A stretch of DNA of 40,597 nt from Gammaproteobacteria bacterium (GTDB lineage Bacteria > Pseudomonadota > Gammaproteobacteria > Steroidobacterales > GCA-2729495), in NCBI GenBank assembly GCA_027293165.1, contig JAPUGB010000035.1:1-40597 (forward strand), written 5' to 3'. Position 1 is the stretch's first letter. Every line of letters begins with the position of its first letter. The position numbers and the translations under genes were made by a program. Below are positions 16,832-25,472 of this stretch, in pieces. Below the pieces are notes generated by a model that had not been told where the DNA came from, searched no databases, and saw only the letters and a program-made list of their open reading frames with translations.

Positions 16832-17818
16832 TTAATCGATGACCAGGACCGCCGTGCCAGTGATCGCACCGGTTCGCAGCGCGGCCAAGGCAGCGTTGGC
16901 TTCCTCCAGCGCGTAGGTTTGTATCTGCGCCGTGATTTTCGCGTCTCGGGCCAGTTTTAGAAACTCGTTGCCATCCTGACGCGTGAGATTCGCTACCGAT
17001 CGGATTTCGCGTTCTCCCCATAGATCGGCGTATGGAAAGCGCGGTATGTCGCTCATGTGAATGCCACCGCAAATGACCTTGCCGCCCTTTTTTAGATCCT
17101 TGAGGGCCTTCGGCACCAGGGCTCCGACCGGCGCGAATATGATGGCGGCATCGAGCGGCTCCGGGGCGGGTTGATCGGAACCACCAACCCAAACCGCGCC
17201 GAGTTCGCCAGCGAATACTGCGGCCGCCTCGTCGCCGGGCCGAGTAAACGCATATATTTCGCGACCCTGGTAAATTGCCGCCTGCGTGACAAGGTGCGCG
17301 GCGGAACCGAAGCCGTAGATGCCAACCTTTTCGGCTTCGCCGGTCAGACGCAGGCATCGGTAACCAATCAGGCCGCCACATAACAATGGGGCAATCTGCT
17401 CAGCGGGTTCACTGGAATCCAGCGGAAAACAATAGCGCGAATCGGCGAGCATGTACTCGGCATAGCCTCCGTCGACGTGGTAGCCGTTGAACCGGGCACG
17501 GTCGCAGAGGTTCTCGCGATCGCTCGCGCAGTACTCGCAGTCGCCGCAGGTCCAGCCAAGCCACGCAACGCCGACACGGGCGCCGACAGCGAGTTCGGCG
17601 CGACCGCCGACCGCGGTAATTTCGCCGACGACCTGGTGCCCGGGGATCAACGGATACCGGATATCCGGGAGTTCTCCATCGACGAGATGCAGGTCGGTCC
17701 TGCAAACCGCACAGGCCCGAACCTTGATCACAACCTGCTGATCTTTTGGAGTGGGCTGTGGCGTTTCTACCAGTCGGAGCTCAGTTCCCGGTTTCTCGAG
17801 AACCATCGCGCGCATCAT
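16832..17818 (-). CDS. Zinc-dependent alcohol dehydrogenase (MDR superfamily)
   Basis: Cytosolic NAD(P)-dependent oxidoreductase of 328 residues acting on alcohols or aldehydes. Catalytic zinc ligands are Cys39 (CAVCRTDLH) and His61 (PGHQVVGE), with the third probably Cys156 region (LLCGGLIGY). The structural zinc cluster is complete: CGDCEYCASDRENLC, Cys91, 94, 97 and 105. The Rossmann motif is slightly unusual, GIYGFGSAAHLVTQ, still GxGxxA-like. The two ATGs at 17818 and 17815 are both possible starts. Lies between the TPR-TonB gene (36 bases upstream) and the AraC-type gene. Confidence 0.92.
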   Translation of the reverse strand: MMRAMVLEKPGTELRLVETPQPTPKDQQVVIKVRACAVCRTDLHLVDGELPDIRYPLIPGHQVVGEITAVGGRAELAVGARVGVAWLGWTCGDCEYCASDRENLCDRARFNGYHVDGGYAEYMLADSRYCFPLDSSEPAEQIAPLLCGGLIGYRCLRLTGEAEKVGIYGFGSAAHLVTQAAIYQGREIYAFTRPGDEAAAVFAGELGAVWVGGSDQPAPEPLDAAIIFAPVGALVPKALKDLKKGGKVICGGIHMSDIPRFPYADLWGEREIRSVANLTRQDGNEFLKLARDAKITAQIQTYALEEANAALAALRTGAITGTAVLVID

Positions 17819-17854
17819 TGCTGACCTTCAAGTCAAAAAATCCAACATTGCCAG

Positions 17855-19363
17855 CTATCGAGGGTACTCCAGGGCACCGCTCGACTTGCTGTCCATCTCG
17901 TTGGGATTCGGCAGGCGTTCGTCCTGATCCGATTTTTCTTCTTTGGCGCCTCTCAATACCGTCTTGTCGTATTTGAATTCGTGCACATAGGTCATGCCCG
18001 GTCGGGAAACGGGCAAGCCATCCTGGAACTCGGGGCGAAAGTACGAGCGGCGCAACGCAGCGGCGACTTTGTCGTCGAGCAAGTCCGGAGGGTCGGACTC
18101 GATGATCTCGACATCCTCGACGCGGCCGCGGTCGGTGACGGTGTACCTGGCCATCACGATGCCGTCGCCGAATATATCGGGATCATTTACCGAGTCCCGA
18201 CCTGCACTGCTTCTTGGATAGATGGCGGGAATCGCCATGCGGCGAACGCTTTGCGGTTTGCTGAAATAGCGTTCGAGGCGTTCTCCGTAGAGTTCCGGAT
18301 CCGCGGCAAAAATCTGCCATGCTTCGGAATAACTGTCCACGGCTCGGCGGGAATACGCAAAGGTGATATACATGTCCCCCAAGTCCACGAGCAGGTCACC
18401 GCGGAGCGTGACATTCGGCTCGGGCTGCATCTCGTTTATGTCGATCGCCTTTTTTTGCATGCGAAATGCTTCGTCGGGAAGTTCCTGTCGGCGGTACAAG
18501 GCTGCATACCGGCGGTAAGTATCGATCAAAAGCGGGTCTGTTTTACCCCCCGATTGCTTAACCATGCGCAAGGCGGCGACATAGATCGAATGTTCGTTTT
18601 CGAATTGACCGGTGCGGTGATACCAGTCAGCGACCTTGTACATTGCCGGCAGGACCGCCGGGTTGTCCTCGCCGTACTCGTGTTCGTAAATGGAAACCTG
18701 GACCGTTTGCTGAAATTCGGCTTTCTCGAGATCTTCCAGACCAAGATAGCTTGCCGTAAGTCCATCTCGGGCAGGAATTTGCGCGAAATTATAAAATCCC
18801 TCGTTGACATGATTGACACGCAGGGCGCGCTGGTAAGCGCCCAGGCCAAGGGCGTGCAATCCCGCATCATTGTAGGTTGCACCGAGTCCCATCAAAGGAT
18901 TGATCAGCTCCGTCGACAAATTGCCGTTGTTATCTTCAATGATTCCTATCGCAACGTTGTAGGTCGCCAGCGCGGATTGTGTATCGCCGCTGCGCCGATA
19001 GGCGCTGGCCAGGTTCATTATCGGGTTAGCCAGCTCAATGCTGCTGTCACCGAAAATCTCGCCAGTCAGTTCCACAACCCGGTTAGCGAAGAAAATGCTT
19101 TGCTCGTAGTTTCCGTCGTCATAGAGGACTAGAAACTGCCGCTGTGCGCGGTCGCGTCCGATAAACCGTTCATCGCTGGTCAGCTCGGCTGGACCGACGG
19201 TTTGCAGTTGCTCGCTGGCGCTGGTTTGTTCGGCACGGGCTGGCTGTGCAGCCGTCTCGGGAGTGGCCGGCAACACGGTCGCCGACGCATCCTGTCCCGG
19301 GCTGCTCGGGGGAGCGATTAACATAATCACGGCCAACCAGGCCGGCTTAGGCGTCGCAACCAT
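17855..19363 (-). CDS. TPR-repeat protein with C-terminal TonB domain
   Basis: Exported protein of 502 residues. An N-terminal hydrophobic segment (AWLAVIMLIAPPSSPG) is followed by a low-complexity Ala/Thr/Gln stretch. Then come tetratricopeptide-like helical repeats from about 75 to 350 (DSSIELANPIMNLASAYRRSGD is one unit, in overlapping form), and a TonB C-terminal domain at about 375-470 (ARYTVTDRGRVEDVEIIESD, then LRRSYFRPEFQDG). Stop to stop the layout is TPR first, TonB last. The family is seen as a TonB-like protein without the usual Pro-rich arm, so energy coupling to a receptor is uncertain; a scaffold role is as likely. ATG at 19363 preferred over the TTG one codon upstream. Heads the leftward run with the alcohol dehydrogenase gene. 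Confidence 0.85.
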   Translation of the reverse strand: MVATPKPAWLAVIMLIAPPSSPGQDASATVLPATPETAAQPARAEQTSASEQLQTVGPAELTSDERFIGRDRAQRQFLVLYDDGNYEQSIFFANRVVELTGEIFGDSSIELANPIMNLASAYRRSGDTQSALATYNVAIGIIEDNNGNLSTELINPLMGLGATYNDAGLHALGLGAYQRALRVNHVNEGFYNFAQIPARDGLTASYLGLEDLEKAEFQQTVQVSIYEHEYGEDNPAVLPAMYKVADWYHRTGQFENEHSIYVAALRMVKQSGGKTDPLLIDTYRRYAALYRRQELPDEAFRMQKKAIDINEMQPEPNVTLRGDLLVDLGDMYITFAYSRRAVDSYSEAWQIFAADPELYGERLERYFSKPQSVRRMAIPAIYPRSSAGRDSVNDPDIFGDGIVMARYTVTDRGRVEDVEIIESDPPDLLDDKVAAALRRSYFRPEFQDGLPVSRPGMTYVHEFKYDKTVLRGAKEEKSDQDERLPNPNEMDSKSSGALEYPR

Positions 19364-19527
19364 CAAATTTCTGCAGCAGATGTGCCGTTCCTCAAATTCC
19401 GTGCTGTCTGATAGACCGTGCGCGGCGCCGGCGGTTTCATCGCTTTAAAGGCCTAGGCTGCCGAGGTCGGCCGGCGGCGCGCTGTCAACGCTTTTCTCCG
19501 AGGCCCGTTATCAGCCTGAGGACAGAT

Positions 19528-19546
19528 CCTGATAGACAGTATCAGG
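19528..19546 (+). promoter_or_regulatory. Inverted repeat upstream of the 11-residue-repeat gene
   Basis: CCTGATAGACAGTATCAGG: perfect 7-bp arms around five bases, ten bases before the ribosome site CCGGAGG. Either an operator or a hairpin in the 5' leader. The 200-base region between the divergent genes shows no other clear site. Confidence 0.45.
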
Positions 19547-19567
19547 GATTTTAGCCGGAGGCGCATT

Positions 19568-20095
19568 ATGTACGAATACAGAAAAGCAACGGGTGTGGTG
19601 GTTGTGGCCGGGTTGCTGTGGGCTGGCACGACGCTGGCCGCTGCTGACACGGATGTCGTGGAGGACCGGTTGGACCAACGCGGTGACCGGATCGAGGCGC
19701 ACCTTGATCACAAGGGCGATCGCATCGACCAACGGTTGGACGCCAAGGGTGATCGAATCGATCAGCATCTGGATACCCGGGGCGACCGCATCGATGCGAA
19801 GCTTGACCGCCGCTCGGATGTGGCTGCCGCGCACGGTAATGACGAGCTGGCGGCGAAACTGGATCGCAAGGGTGATCGCATTGATGCGCGCCTGGATCAC
19901 AAGGGCGACCGTGCCGATGCCAGGCTGGATCGCAAAGGCGACCGTGTGGATGCGCGGCTGGACCGCAAAGGCGAACGTGCCAACACCAGGCTGGATCAAA
20001 AAGCCCAGCGCGTTGATCGCAATGCTGGCCGGCGGGGCAGCAGTGCCGGGAACAACCGGCAGTCGCGCCAGCGCAGTGGCCGGCGCACCGGATGA
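19568..20095 (+). CDS. Exported 11-residue-repeat coiled-coil protein
   Basis: Highly charged exported protein of 175 residues of unknown function. After a signal peptide (VVVVAGLLWAGTTLAAA) come about ten copies of an 11-residue unit, LDRKGDRIDAR, from residue 35 to 152. One unit near 79-97 is degenerate and longer. The tail (153-175) is Gly, Ser and Arg rich. Leu at position 1 and Ile/Val at position 8 give 7+4 spacing, the pattern of a hendecad, right-handed coiled coil. Start supported by GGAGG seven bases before the ATG. A strong terminator follows, so the gene is its own unit. A role in binding nucleic acid, polyphosphate or envelope polymers is possible, but nothing proves it. Confidence 0.8.
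   Translation: MYEYRKATGVVVVAGLLWAGTTLAAADTDVVEDRLDQRGDRIEAHLDHKGDRIDQRLDAKGDRIDQHLDTRGDRIDAKLDRRSDVAAAHGNDELAAKLDRKGDRIDARLDHKGDRADARLDRKGDRVDARLDRKGERANTRLDQKAQRVDRNAGRRGSSAGNNRQSRQRSGRRTG
19670..20023 (+). repeat. Tandem 33-base coding repeat
   Basis: About ten in-frame 33-base units encode LDxKGDRIDxR. Units begin at residues 35, 46, 57, 68, 79 (degenerate, 19 residues), 98, 109, 120, 131 and 142. The copies differ in third bases, so the array is old or kept under protein-level selection. Confidence 0.9.
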
Positions 20096-20117
20096 AGCCA
20101 GCGGTTTTTTCGGTGCC

Positions 20118-20147
20118 AAAACGTCGGCCTTCGCCGGCGTTTTTTTT
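20118..20147 (+). terminator. Rho-independent terminator
   Basis: AAACGTCGGC, loop CTTC, GCCGGCGTTT followed by a run of T (eight in all from 20140). Classic intrinsic terminator 23 bases after the repeat-protein stop codon. Confidence 0.9.
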
Positions 20148-20236
20148 CGTCCAGCGTTCGGGAAATCCCTGACCGGCAATACCAATCCGCGATAGACTTC
20201 GGGTTCGCTCTGTAAAAGCAACGTATCGATAAACAG

Positions 20237-20884
20237 ATGTCATTGTTTCGCAGCAAGTCGGCACCAGCTGAACCGTCGGAGGCCCTGCCGGGACGCGATA
20301 CCCGGATGGCGGTGCCGGATTTCCATTTTGTGAACGGCAATCCGCTGCAGGAACCGTTCCCCGACGGACTGGAACAGGCCATGTTCGGCATGGGTTGTTT
20401 CTGGGGTGCGGAACGTATCTTCTGGGAATTGCCGGGCGTGTACACGACGGCGGTAGGGTATGCGGCCGGCCAAACGCTTAATCCCAACTATCAGGAAGTC
20501 TGCTCGGGCGAGACCGGCCATGCCGAGGTGGTGCTGGTGGTGTTTGATCCGGAGCAGACCAGTTACGCTGAGCTGCTGCGCGTGTTCTGGGAATCGCATG
20601 ATCCGACCCAGGGAATGCGGCAGGGCAACGACGTGGGCAGCCAGTACCGTTCCGGAATATACGTTTACGACGACGCGCAACGCGAGGCCGCGCAGCGATC
20701 GCTGGGTGTGTATCAATCGGGCCTGGAAGCCGTCGGCTATGGCGCGATTACGACCGAGATCGAAACGGTGCCGCCGTTTTATTACGCCGAGGACTACCAC
20801 CAGCAGTATCTGGCCAAGAATCCCGGTGGTTACTGTGGAATTGGTGGGACCGGGGTGGCTTGTCCCGGCCCGGCGGCCGCCTAA
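20237..20884 (+). CDS. msrA: Peptide-methionine (S)-S-oxide reductase MsrA
   Basis: Thioredoxin-dependent enzyme that repairs methionine S-sulfoxide. The 215 residues carry the active-site motif [10 protein letters not shown] with nucleophilic Cys54, the substrate residues in YRSGIYVYD, and two Cys near the C-terminus ([13 protein letters not shown]) that serve as resolving residues. No signal peptide, so cytosolic, in contrast to periplasmic MsrP/MsrQ encoded 9 kb to the left. The N-terminal 25 residues before AVPDF fit the longer MsrA type. Convergent with the glycine-zipper lipoprotein gene. Confidence 0.96.
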   Translation: MSLFRSKSAPAEPSEALPGRDTRMAVPDFHFVNGNPLQEPFPDGLEQAMFGMGCFWGAERIFWELPGVYTTAVGYAAGQTLNPNYQEVCSGETGHAEVVLVVFDPEQTSYAELLRVFWESHDPTQGMRQGNDVGSQYRSGIYVYDDAQREAAQRSLGVYQSGLEAVGYGAITTEIETVPPFYYAEDYHQQYLAKNPGGYCGIGGTGVACPGPAAA

Positions 20885-20919
20885 CCGGTCTGTTTGGGGC
20901 GCCTGCTCGGTATCGGGTG

Positions 20920-21270
20920 TCAGTTCAAAACCCGGTAGCCGCGGTAGCGCAGGCAACGTTTGACGACTTGCTCCTTCTCCCTGGCGCCCTGCACCCCGGA
21001 CTTTGAGCCGCCAAGCACGGCGCCAACGCCGGCATCTTCAGCGATGTCCCCTCCACGAATCACACCAACGGCAGCGCCGGTCGCCGCACCGGCGGCAGCG
21101 CCGCGCGCCATGCCGTACTCGATATGGACCTGCTCTGAAAAGCCCTTACATTCAGCCAGGTCCTCCTCGTATACAGTCCGGTTGACGCCAGTCGTGTCGA
21201 CGATCGGGTCCGGGTGGGATGAACATCCTCCGAGCCACAGGGCCGCGAGAAACAAATGGGTATATCTCAT
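20920..21270 (-). CDS. Glycine-zipper lipoprotein
   Basis: Lipoprotein of 116 residues with an outer-membrane type lipobox (LGGCSS, Cys at 16, Ser at +2). The centre (about 55-95) is a glycine-zipper region, RGAAAGAATGAAVGVIRGG then GAVLGGSKSGVQG, of the sort that packs small helices in membranes. Cys41 and Cys106 could form a disulphide. This size and layout are common among envelope lipoproteins of the YMGG/glycine-zipper groups. Specific function unknown. Confidence 0.8.
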   Translation of the reverse strand: MRYTHLFLAALWLGGCSSHPDPIVDTTGVNRTVYEEDLAECKGFSEQVHIEYGMARGAAAGAATGAAVGVIRGGDIAEDAGVGAVLGGSKSGVQGAREKEQVVKRCLRYRGYRVLN

Positions 21271-21417
21271 GGAACGTCGTCCGTTATCAGGGATCCGATG
21301 GATTAAACGCGCCAGCCGTCTAAGCGTTGACCGCGCGTCGATGGAACGAAAGCTGCCGAGGCCGGCATGTTGTCGGACGATTGCCGCCGCCGGGCACAGC
21401 GGTTAGCGGGAGAAGTA

Positions 21418-22170
21418 ATGCAGGTTTCCGGATCAAATGCTCAATCAATGTTACCCGCACGGAAGGGGCAGCGAGCAAACCGGTGGCTGTTCACGGCATG
21501 CCTGCTGCTCGGCGTGCTGTACCGCGGCGAGGCCGCAGCACCGCCGGATGAGCTTTCCGCACCGTCGCCGGAAGTCGTACGCGCGGCGCGCCTGTATCGT
21601 GTGGTTCCCGACCGCTCGGAACTCCGGCTGCTGGTTTATCGGAGCGGTGCACTCGCAATGCTCGGCCATAACCACGTCATCAGTTCACAAGCGTTTAACG
21701 GGAGTGTGTACGTTGGCGAGCACCCCGAGAACTCCTTTTTCATACTGAACCTGCCGGTACACAGTTTTGAAGTCGACCGACCGGAACTGCGTAGCGAGGA
21801 GGGCAAAGACTTTCCCGGAAGCCTCGACGAGAAAGCGAGGCAGCGAACGCGGAAAAACATGCTTGGCGAGTCAATGCTGGACGCGGAGCGCTATCCGGAT
21901 ATGCGCCTGACCAGCCGGCAGATCAGCGGCGAATTGCCTGAGCTTGTACTAACGATGGATGTTCAGATCCGCGGCCAGGTTTCACAGTTGCAAGTTCCGG
22001 TCGAGGTCGTGATCGACATGGGCCATTTGACGGCAACCGGCCATTTTTCGTTTGAGCAGACGGCTGTCGGAATCAAGCCGTTTCGGGTAATGCTCGGGGC
22101 GATGCGCGTCAGGGATATGGTCGACGTGAAGTTCCGCATCACCGCTGTTCAGACCACTCCTGTTCCTTAA
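21418..22170 (+). CDS. YceI-like lipocalin-fold protein
   Basis: Exported protein of about 250 residues of the YceI superfamily, whose lipocalin-like barrel binds isoprenoid or other hydrophobic ligands. A hydrophobic segment (WLFTACLLLGVLYRGEAAA) gives the signal. The barrel begins at YRVVPDRSELRLLVYRSG and includes the variant motif LGHNHVISSQAFNG and, at the end, VRDMVDVKFRI. ATG at 21418 is chosen for GGGAGA five bases upstream; an earlier in-frame ATG (21367) has no such site. It lies 151 bases before the adaptor gene in the same direction and might share its regulation. Confidence 0.85.
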   Translation: MQVSGSNAQSMLPARKGQRANRWLFTACLLLGVLYRGEAAAPPDELSAPSPEVVRAARLYRVVPDRSELRLLVYRSGALAMLGHNHVISSQAFNGSVYVGEHPENSFFILNLPVHSFEVDRPELRSEEGKDFPGSLDEKARQRTRKNMLGESMLDAERYPDMRLTSRQISGELPELVLTMDVQIRGQVSQLQVPVEVVIDMGHLTATGHFSFEQTAVGIKPFRVMLGAMRVRDMVDVKFRITAVQTTPVP

Positions 22171-22321
22171 ACAAATCATCCAGGGGCGTGCCCGCTTGGT
22201 TTTCTCAGACTGGCATTCGATTGCGCGCGTCCTTTAAATAGGTTCAACTGACAGCCCAGATGGGCCGCCTCGCCCAGAAAATGAAGAATAAAGCGCTACG
22301 CTTTTCAACCGGGAGCAGGAT

Positions 22322-23467
22322 TTGATTAGCAAGAAAAGCATGCAGCGGCTGCTTTTGGCAGCAATTGCGATCGCCGGCATCGCAGCCGTTGTCGGCTACA
22401 CGATGCGGGACACGCCGTTGCGGGTTGTCGCTGTCGCGGTTGAACGTGGTGACGTCGAGGCAACGGTCGCCAATACACGCGCCGGCACGGTCAATGCCTG
22501 CCGCCGGGCCGGTTTGTCGCCGGCCCTGGGCGGCCAGATCGCCAGCCTGCCGGTTTCAACGGGCGATCGCGTGACCTCGGGACAGGTTTTGCTGGAGTTG
22601 TGGAATGAAGACCTGCGTGCCGAGAGAATATTGGCAGAACGGGATGCCATAGCATCGGCAGCCCGTGCAAAGGAATCCTGTGTCATCGCTAAGGTCGCGG
22701 AACGCGAAGCGAAACGCCTCGTCAGTTTGCGTGAGCGCGGGATTTCGTCCGAAGAAGAAACCGATCGTGCCGTCGGCGACGCGGAAGCCAAACAGGCGGG
22801 CTGCGAAGCGGTCCGCGATCTGGTGCGGGTCAGCGATGCCCGGGTCGATGTGGCCACGGCAGCGTTACAACGGACCCTGCTCAAAGCACCGTTCGATGGC
22901 GTGATTGCCGAGATCAATGGCGAACTCGGTGAATTTGTAACTCCGTCACCGGTCGGCGTGCCAACGCCGCCGACCGTTGATCTGATCGACAACAGTTGCC
23001 TGTATATCAGCGCCCCGATCGACGAGGTCGACGCCCCAGCGGTACGCACCGGCATGTTGGCGAGAATCACACTCGACGCCTTTCCGGATCAGGATTTTCC
23101 CGGCCATGTGCGCCGGGTCGCGCCCTATGTGCTCGAAGTCGAAAAGCAGGCCCGAACCGTTGAAGTGGAAGCGGAAATCGACAATCCGGAAAAATACGAC
23201 CTGCTACCCGGGTACAGCGCCGACGTCGAAATCATTCTGGATACCCGTGTCGACGTATTGCGTATTCCGGCGCTGGCCGTCATTGACGGCGAAAAGGTGC
23301 TGCTGCTGAACGAACAGGATCAGGTCATCGAGGAACGCATGATCGAGAGGGGCGTCTCAAATTGGGAATACACAGAGATCGTGTCCGGTCTCGATGGTAG
23401 CGAACTCGTCATACTCTCAGTCGATCGTGAAGGCGTCGAGGCCGGCGCGACAGCTGTACGTGATTAG
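22322..23467 (+). CDS. HlyD/MFP-family efflux adaptor
   Basis: Periplasmic adaptor of 381 residues, inner-membrane anchored by an N-terminal helix (LLLAAIAIAGIAAVVGYTM). Order: lipoyl half (RRAGLSPALGGQIASLPVSTGDRVTSGQVLLELWN), alpha-helical hairpin (about 100-185, two Cys: ESCVIA and AGCEAV), second lipoyl half (LLKAPFDGVIAEINGELGEFV) and beta-barrel domain. Start TTG at 22322 is set six bases after GGGAG; the next ATG is six codons on. Its last eight bases overlap the start of the ATPase gene, so translation is coupled. With the ATPase and two permeases it forms a MacA/MacB-like tripartite exporter missing its outer-membrane partner here. Confidence 0.9.
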   Translation: MISKKSMQRLLLAAIAIAGIAAVVGYTMRDTPLRVVAVAVERGDVEATVANTRAGTVNACRRAGLSPALGGQIASLPVSTGDRVTSGQVLLELWNEDLRAERILAERDAIASAARAKESCVIAKVAEREAKRLVSLRERGISSEEETDRAVGDAEAKQAGCEAVRDLVRVSDARVDVATAALQRTLLKAPFDGVIAEINGELGEFVTPSPVGVPTPPTVDLIDNSCLYISAPIDEVDAPAVRTGMLARITLDAFPDQDFPGHVRRVAPYVLEVEKQARTVEVEAEIDNPEKYDLLPGYSADVEIILDTRVDVLRIPALAVIDGEKVLLLNEQDQVIEERMIERGVSNWEYTEIVSGLDGSELVILSVDREGVEAGATAVRD

Positions 23468-24203
23468 TTCAACCGAATCATTGTCGGATCGTGCAATCGC
23501 CGAAACGTCGAAGCCCATAATCGAGCTCAAGGGGCTGCGCCGTGAATTCCAGGTCGGCGACGAACTCGTCCACGCCCTGAACGGCATCGATCTGCAAATT
23601 ACTGCCGGGGAATATGTGTCGATCATGGGGCCGTCCGGCTCGGGTAAGTCCACACTCCTTTATATACTCGGGCTGCTGGACGTGCCGACCGCGGGTGGGT
23701 ATCGGCTGGCTGGCGTAAACACCGCGCAGATGAATGACGACGAACGCGCCAGCGCGCGGCAACGTGACATTGGCTTCATCTTTCAATCTTTTCACCTTGT
23801 GCCGCGAATGAGCGCGGCGGAAAACGTTGAATTGCCGATGACACTTGCCGGCGTTGCGCCGGACGAACGCCGCGAACGCGTTAAGCAGGCCCTGGAAGGT
23901 GTCGCGTTGGCGGATCGTGCGGGCCACCGGCCAGATCAGCTGTCCGGAGGGCAGCGCCAGCGGGTCGCCATCGCGCGCGCAATCGTCACGCAGCCGAAAG
24001 TGTTACTGGCGGACGAGCCGACCGGCAACCTCGATACCGCTTCCGGAGACGAGGTCCTCCACATCATGGAGGCACTGAACCAACAGGGGCTGACCCTGAT
24101 CGTCGTGACCCACGATCCGGACGTTGGTGAACGCGCCGGTCGTCATATCGGGCTGCACGACGGCGATGTGGCCAGCGATCGTGTAACCGGGGCAGGCGAA
24201 TGA
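23460..24203 (+). CDS. ABC transporter ATPase, MacB/LolD type
   Basis: Cytosolic ATPase of about 247 residues that powers the two adjacent permeases. Walker A GPSGSGKST, Q-loop FIFQSFHLVPRMSA, signature LSGGQRQRVA, Walker B VLLADEPTGNLD and the H-loop THD are all intact, and the LolD/MacB type is shown by LGLLDVPTAGGYRL. The GTG at 23460 overlaps the adaptor stop by eight bases and is preferred to an ATG 22 codons upstream inside the adaptor gene. It overlaps the first permease by ATGA (24200-24203). The N-terminal 20 residues are not part of the ATPase fold. Confidence 0.92.
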   Translation: MISSTESLSDRAIAETSKPIIELKGLRREFQVGDELVHALNGIDLQITAGEYVSIMGPSGSGKSTLLYILGLLDVPTAGGYRLAGVNTAQMNDDERASARQRDIGFIFQSFHLVPRMSAAENVELPMTLAGVAPDERRERVKQALEGVALADRAGHRPDQLSGGQRQRVAIARAIVTQPKVLLADEPTGNLDTASGDEVLHIMEALNQQGLTLIVVTHDPDVGERAGRHIGLHDGDVASDRVTGAGE

Positions 24204-25408
24204 GAGCCGCTGACACGGCGCGTTTGGCGGCGGAGTCGATGCTTCGGTACCCGCTGCGAACGGTGATGATGCTGCTTGCAACATCCATCGGAGTCGCGTC
24301 GGTACTGGCGCTAACGTCGCTCGGTGAAGGGGCGCGGCGCTTCGTCACCGGCGAATTCAGCTCGCTCGGAACCAACCTTGTGATCGTCATGCCGGGTAAA
24401 ACCGAAACGAGCGGGGGTGGTTTGATGCTGCTGGCAGGCGAGACGCCACGGGACCTGACGCTGGAGGACGCCGAAGCAGTGCTGCGCAGTCCCTATGTCA
24501 GCACGGTGGCACCGGTCATGGTCGGTGCCGCGCCCATTTCCTGGGGTGGACTGGAGCGCGAAGTCCCGGTCCTCGGGTCGACGCGCTCTTTGCTGGGCAT
24601 CCGGCATTGGAATATGGCGATAGGCGACTTTCTGCCTAAACTCGACATGGATCGAGCCGCGCCCGTCTGTGTCCTCGGCGGGGTGCTGCGCCGCGAATTT
24701 TTCGGTGACCAATCCCCGGTCGGCAAGTGGATGCGCATAGGCGACCGCCGTTGCCGCGTGATTGGTGTGTTGGCTACCGAAGGTCGTTCGGTCGGCATCG
24801 ATGTCGGCGAGATTGTGGTGATACCGGTGGCCTCGGGCCAGGCGCTGTTCAATTCACCGTCGCTGTTCCGGATCATCGCGCAGGCCCGCAGCCGTGAAAC
24901 GATGGACAAGGCGAAGGCCGACATGATCCGGATCATCAAAGAGCGGCACTACGGCGAAGAGGACGTCACGGTCATTACCCAGGATGCAGTGCTCGGGACC
25001 TTCGACACTATATTCAATGCGTTAACCATGGCACTCGCAGGCATAGCGTCGATCAGCCTGATCGTTGCCGGCGTGCTGATCATGAACGTGATGCTCGTGG
25101 CGGTCAGTCAGCGCACCGAGGAAATCGGATTGTTGAAGGCGCTGGGGGCGAAGCGCCGGCAGATCATTGCACTGTTTTTGACCGAGGCGGGGTTCTTGTC
25201 GGTAACCGGGGCCGTGGCGGGGGTGATGTTTGGCTACACGGCCGTGTTTATTCTCAGGCGGGTCTTTCCGGCCCTGGATTTTACGCCGCCTTTGTGGGCG
25301 GTTGGCGCAGCGTTTGGCGTAGCAATAGTCAGCGGCTTGTTGTTCGGCATCCTGCCGGCGCGTCGTGCCGCCCGGCTCGAGCCGGTCGCGGCGTTGACCG
25401 GACAGTAA
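24200..25408 (+). CDS. MacB/FtsX-type ABC permease 1
   Basis: Inner-membrane permease of 402 residues. One N-terminal helix (TVMMLLATSIGVASVLALTS), a large periplasmic domain (about 45-270, MacB-PCD type, with SSLGTNLVIVMPGKTE), then three C-terminal helices with the FtsX signature EEIGLLKALGAKRRQIIALFLTEA. Such proteins move lipids, peptides or drugs by mechanotransmission, not through a classic channel. It starts inside the ATPase stop codon (ATGA), so the pair is coupled. The second permease gene 64 bases on is related but not a close duplicate. Confidence 0.92.
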   Translation: MRAADTARLAAESMLRYPLRTVMMLLATSIGVASVLALTSLGEGARRFVTGEFSSLGTNLVIVMPGKTETSGGGLMLLAGETPRDLTLEDAEAVLRSPYVSTVAPVMVGAAPISWGGLEREVPVLGSTRSLLGIRHWNMAIGDFLPKLDMDRAAPVCVLGGVLRREFFGDQSPVGKWMRIGDRRCRVIGVLATEGRSVGIDVGEIVVIPVASGQALFNSPSLFRIIAQARSRETMDKAKADMIRIIKERHYGEEDVTVITQDAVLGTFDTIFNALTMALAGIASISLIVAGVLIMNVMLVAVSQRTEEIGLLKALGAKRRQIIALFLTEAGFLSVTGAVAGVMFGYTAVFILRRVFPALDFTPPLWAVGAAFGVAIVSGLLFGILPARRAARLEPVAALTGQ

Positions 25409-25472
25409 TCCGAGCATGCATGGAGCATTCGGTGGGAGTATTTTTCTCATTCAATTCCGGTAGCGCATCCTG

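Noticed and set aside
19670-20023. Regular 33-base repeats that might be a CRISPR array
   Set aside because: Units are contiguous with no spacers, stay in frame in one long coding region with a signal peptide, and vary at third codon positions.
19511-20264. Long open frames on the minus strand through the repeat gene
   Set aside because: They mirror the 33-base repeats of the plus-strand gene; no ribosome site or signal, and the plus frame has signal peptide, ribosome site and terminator.
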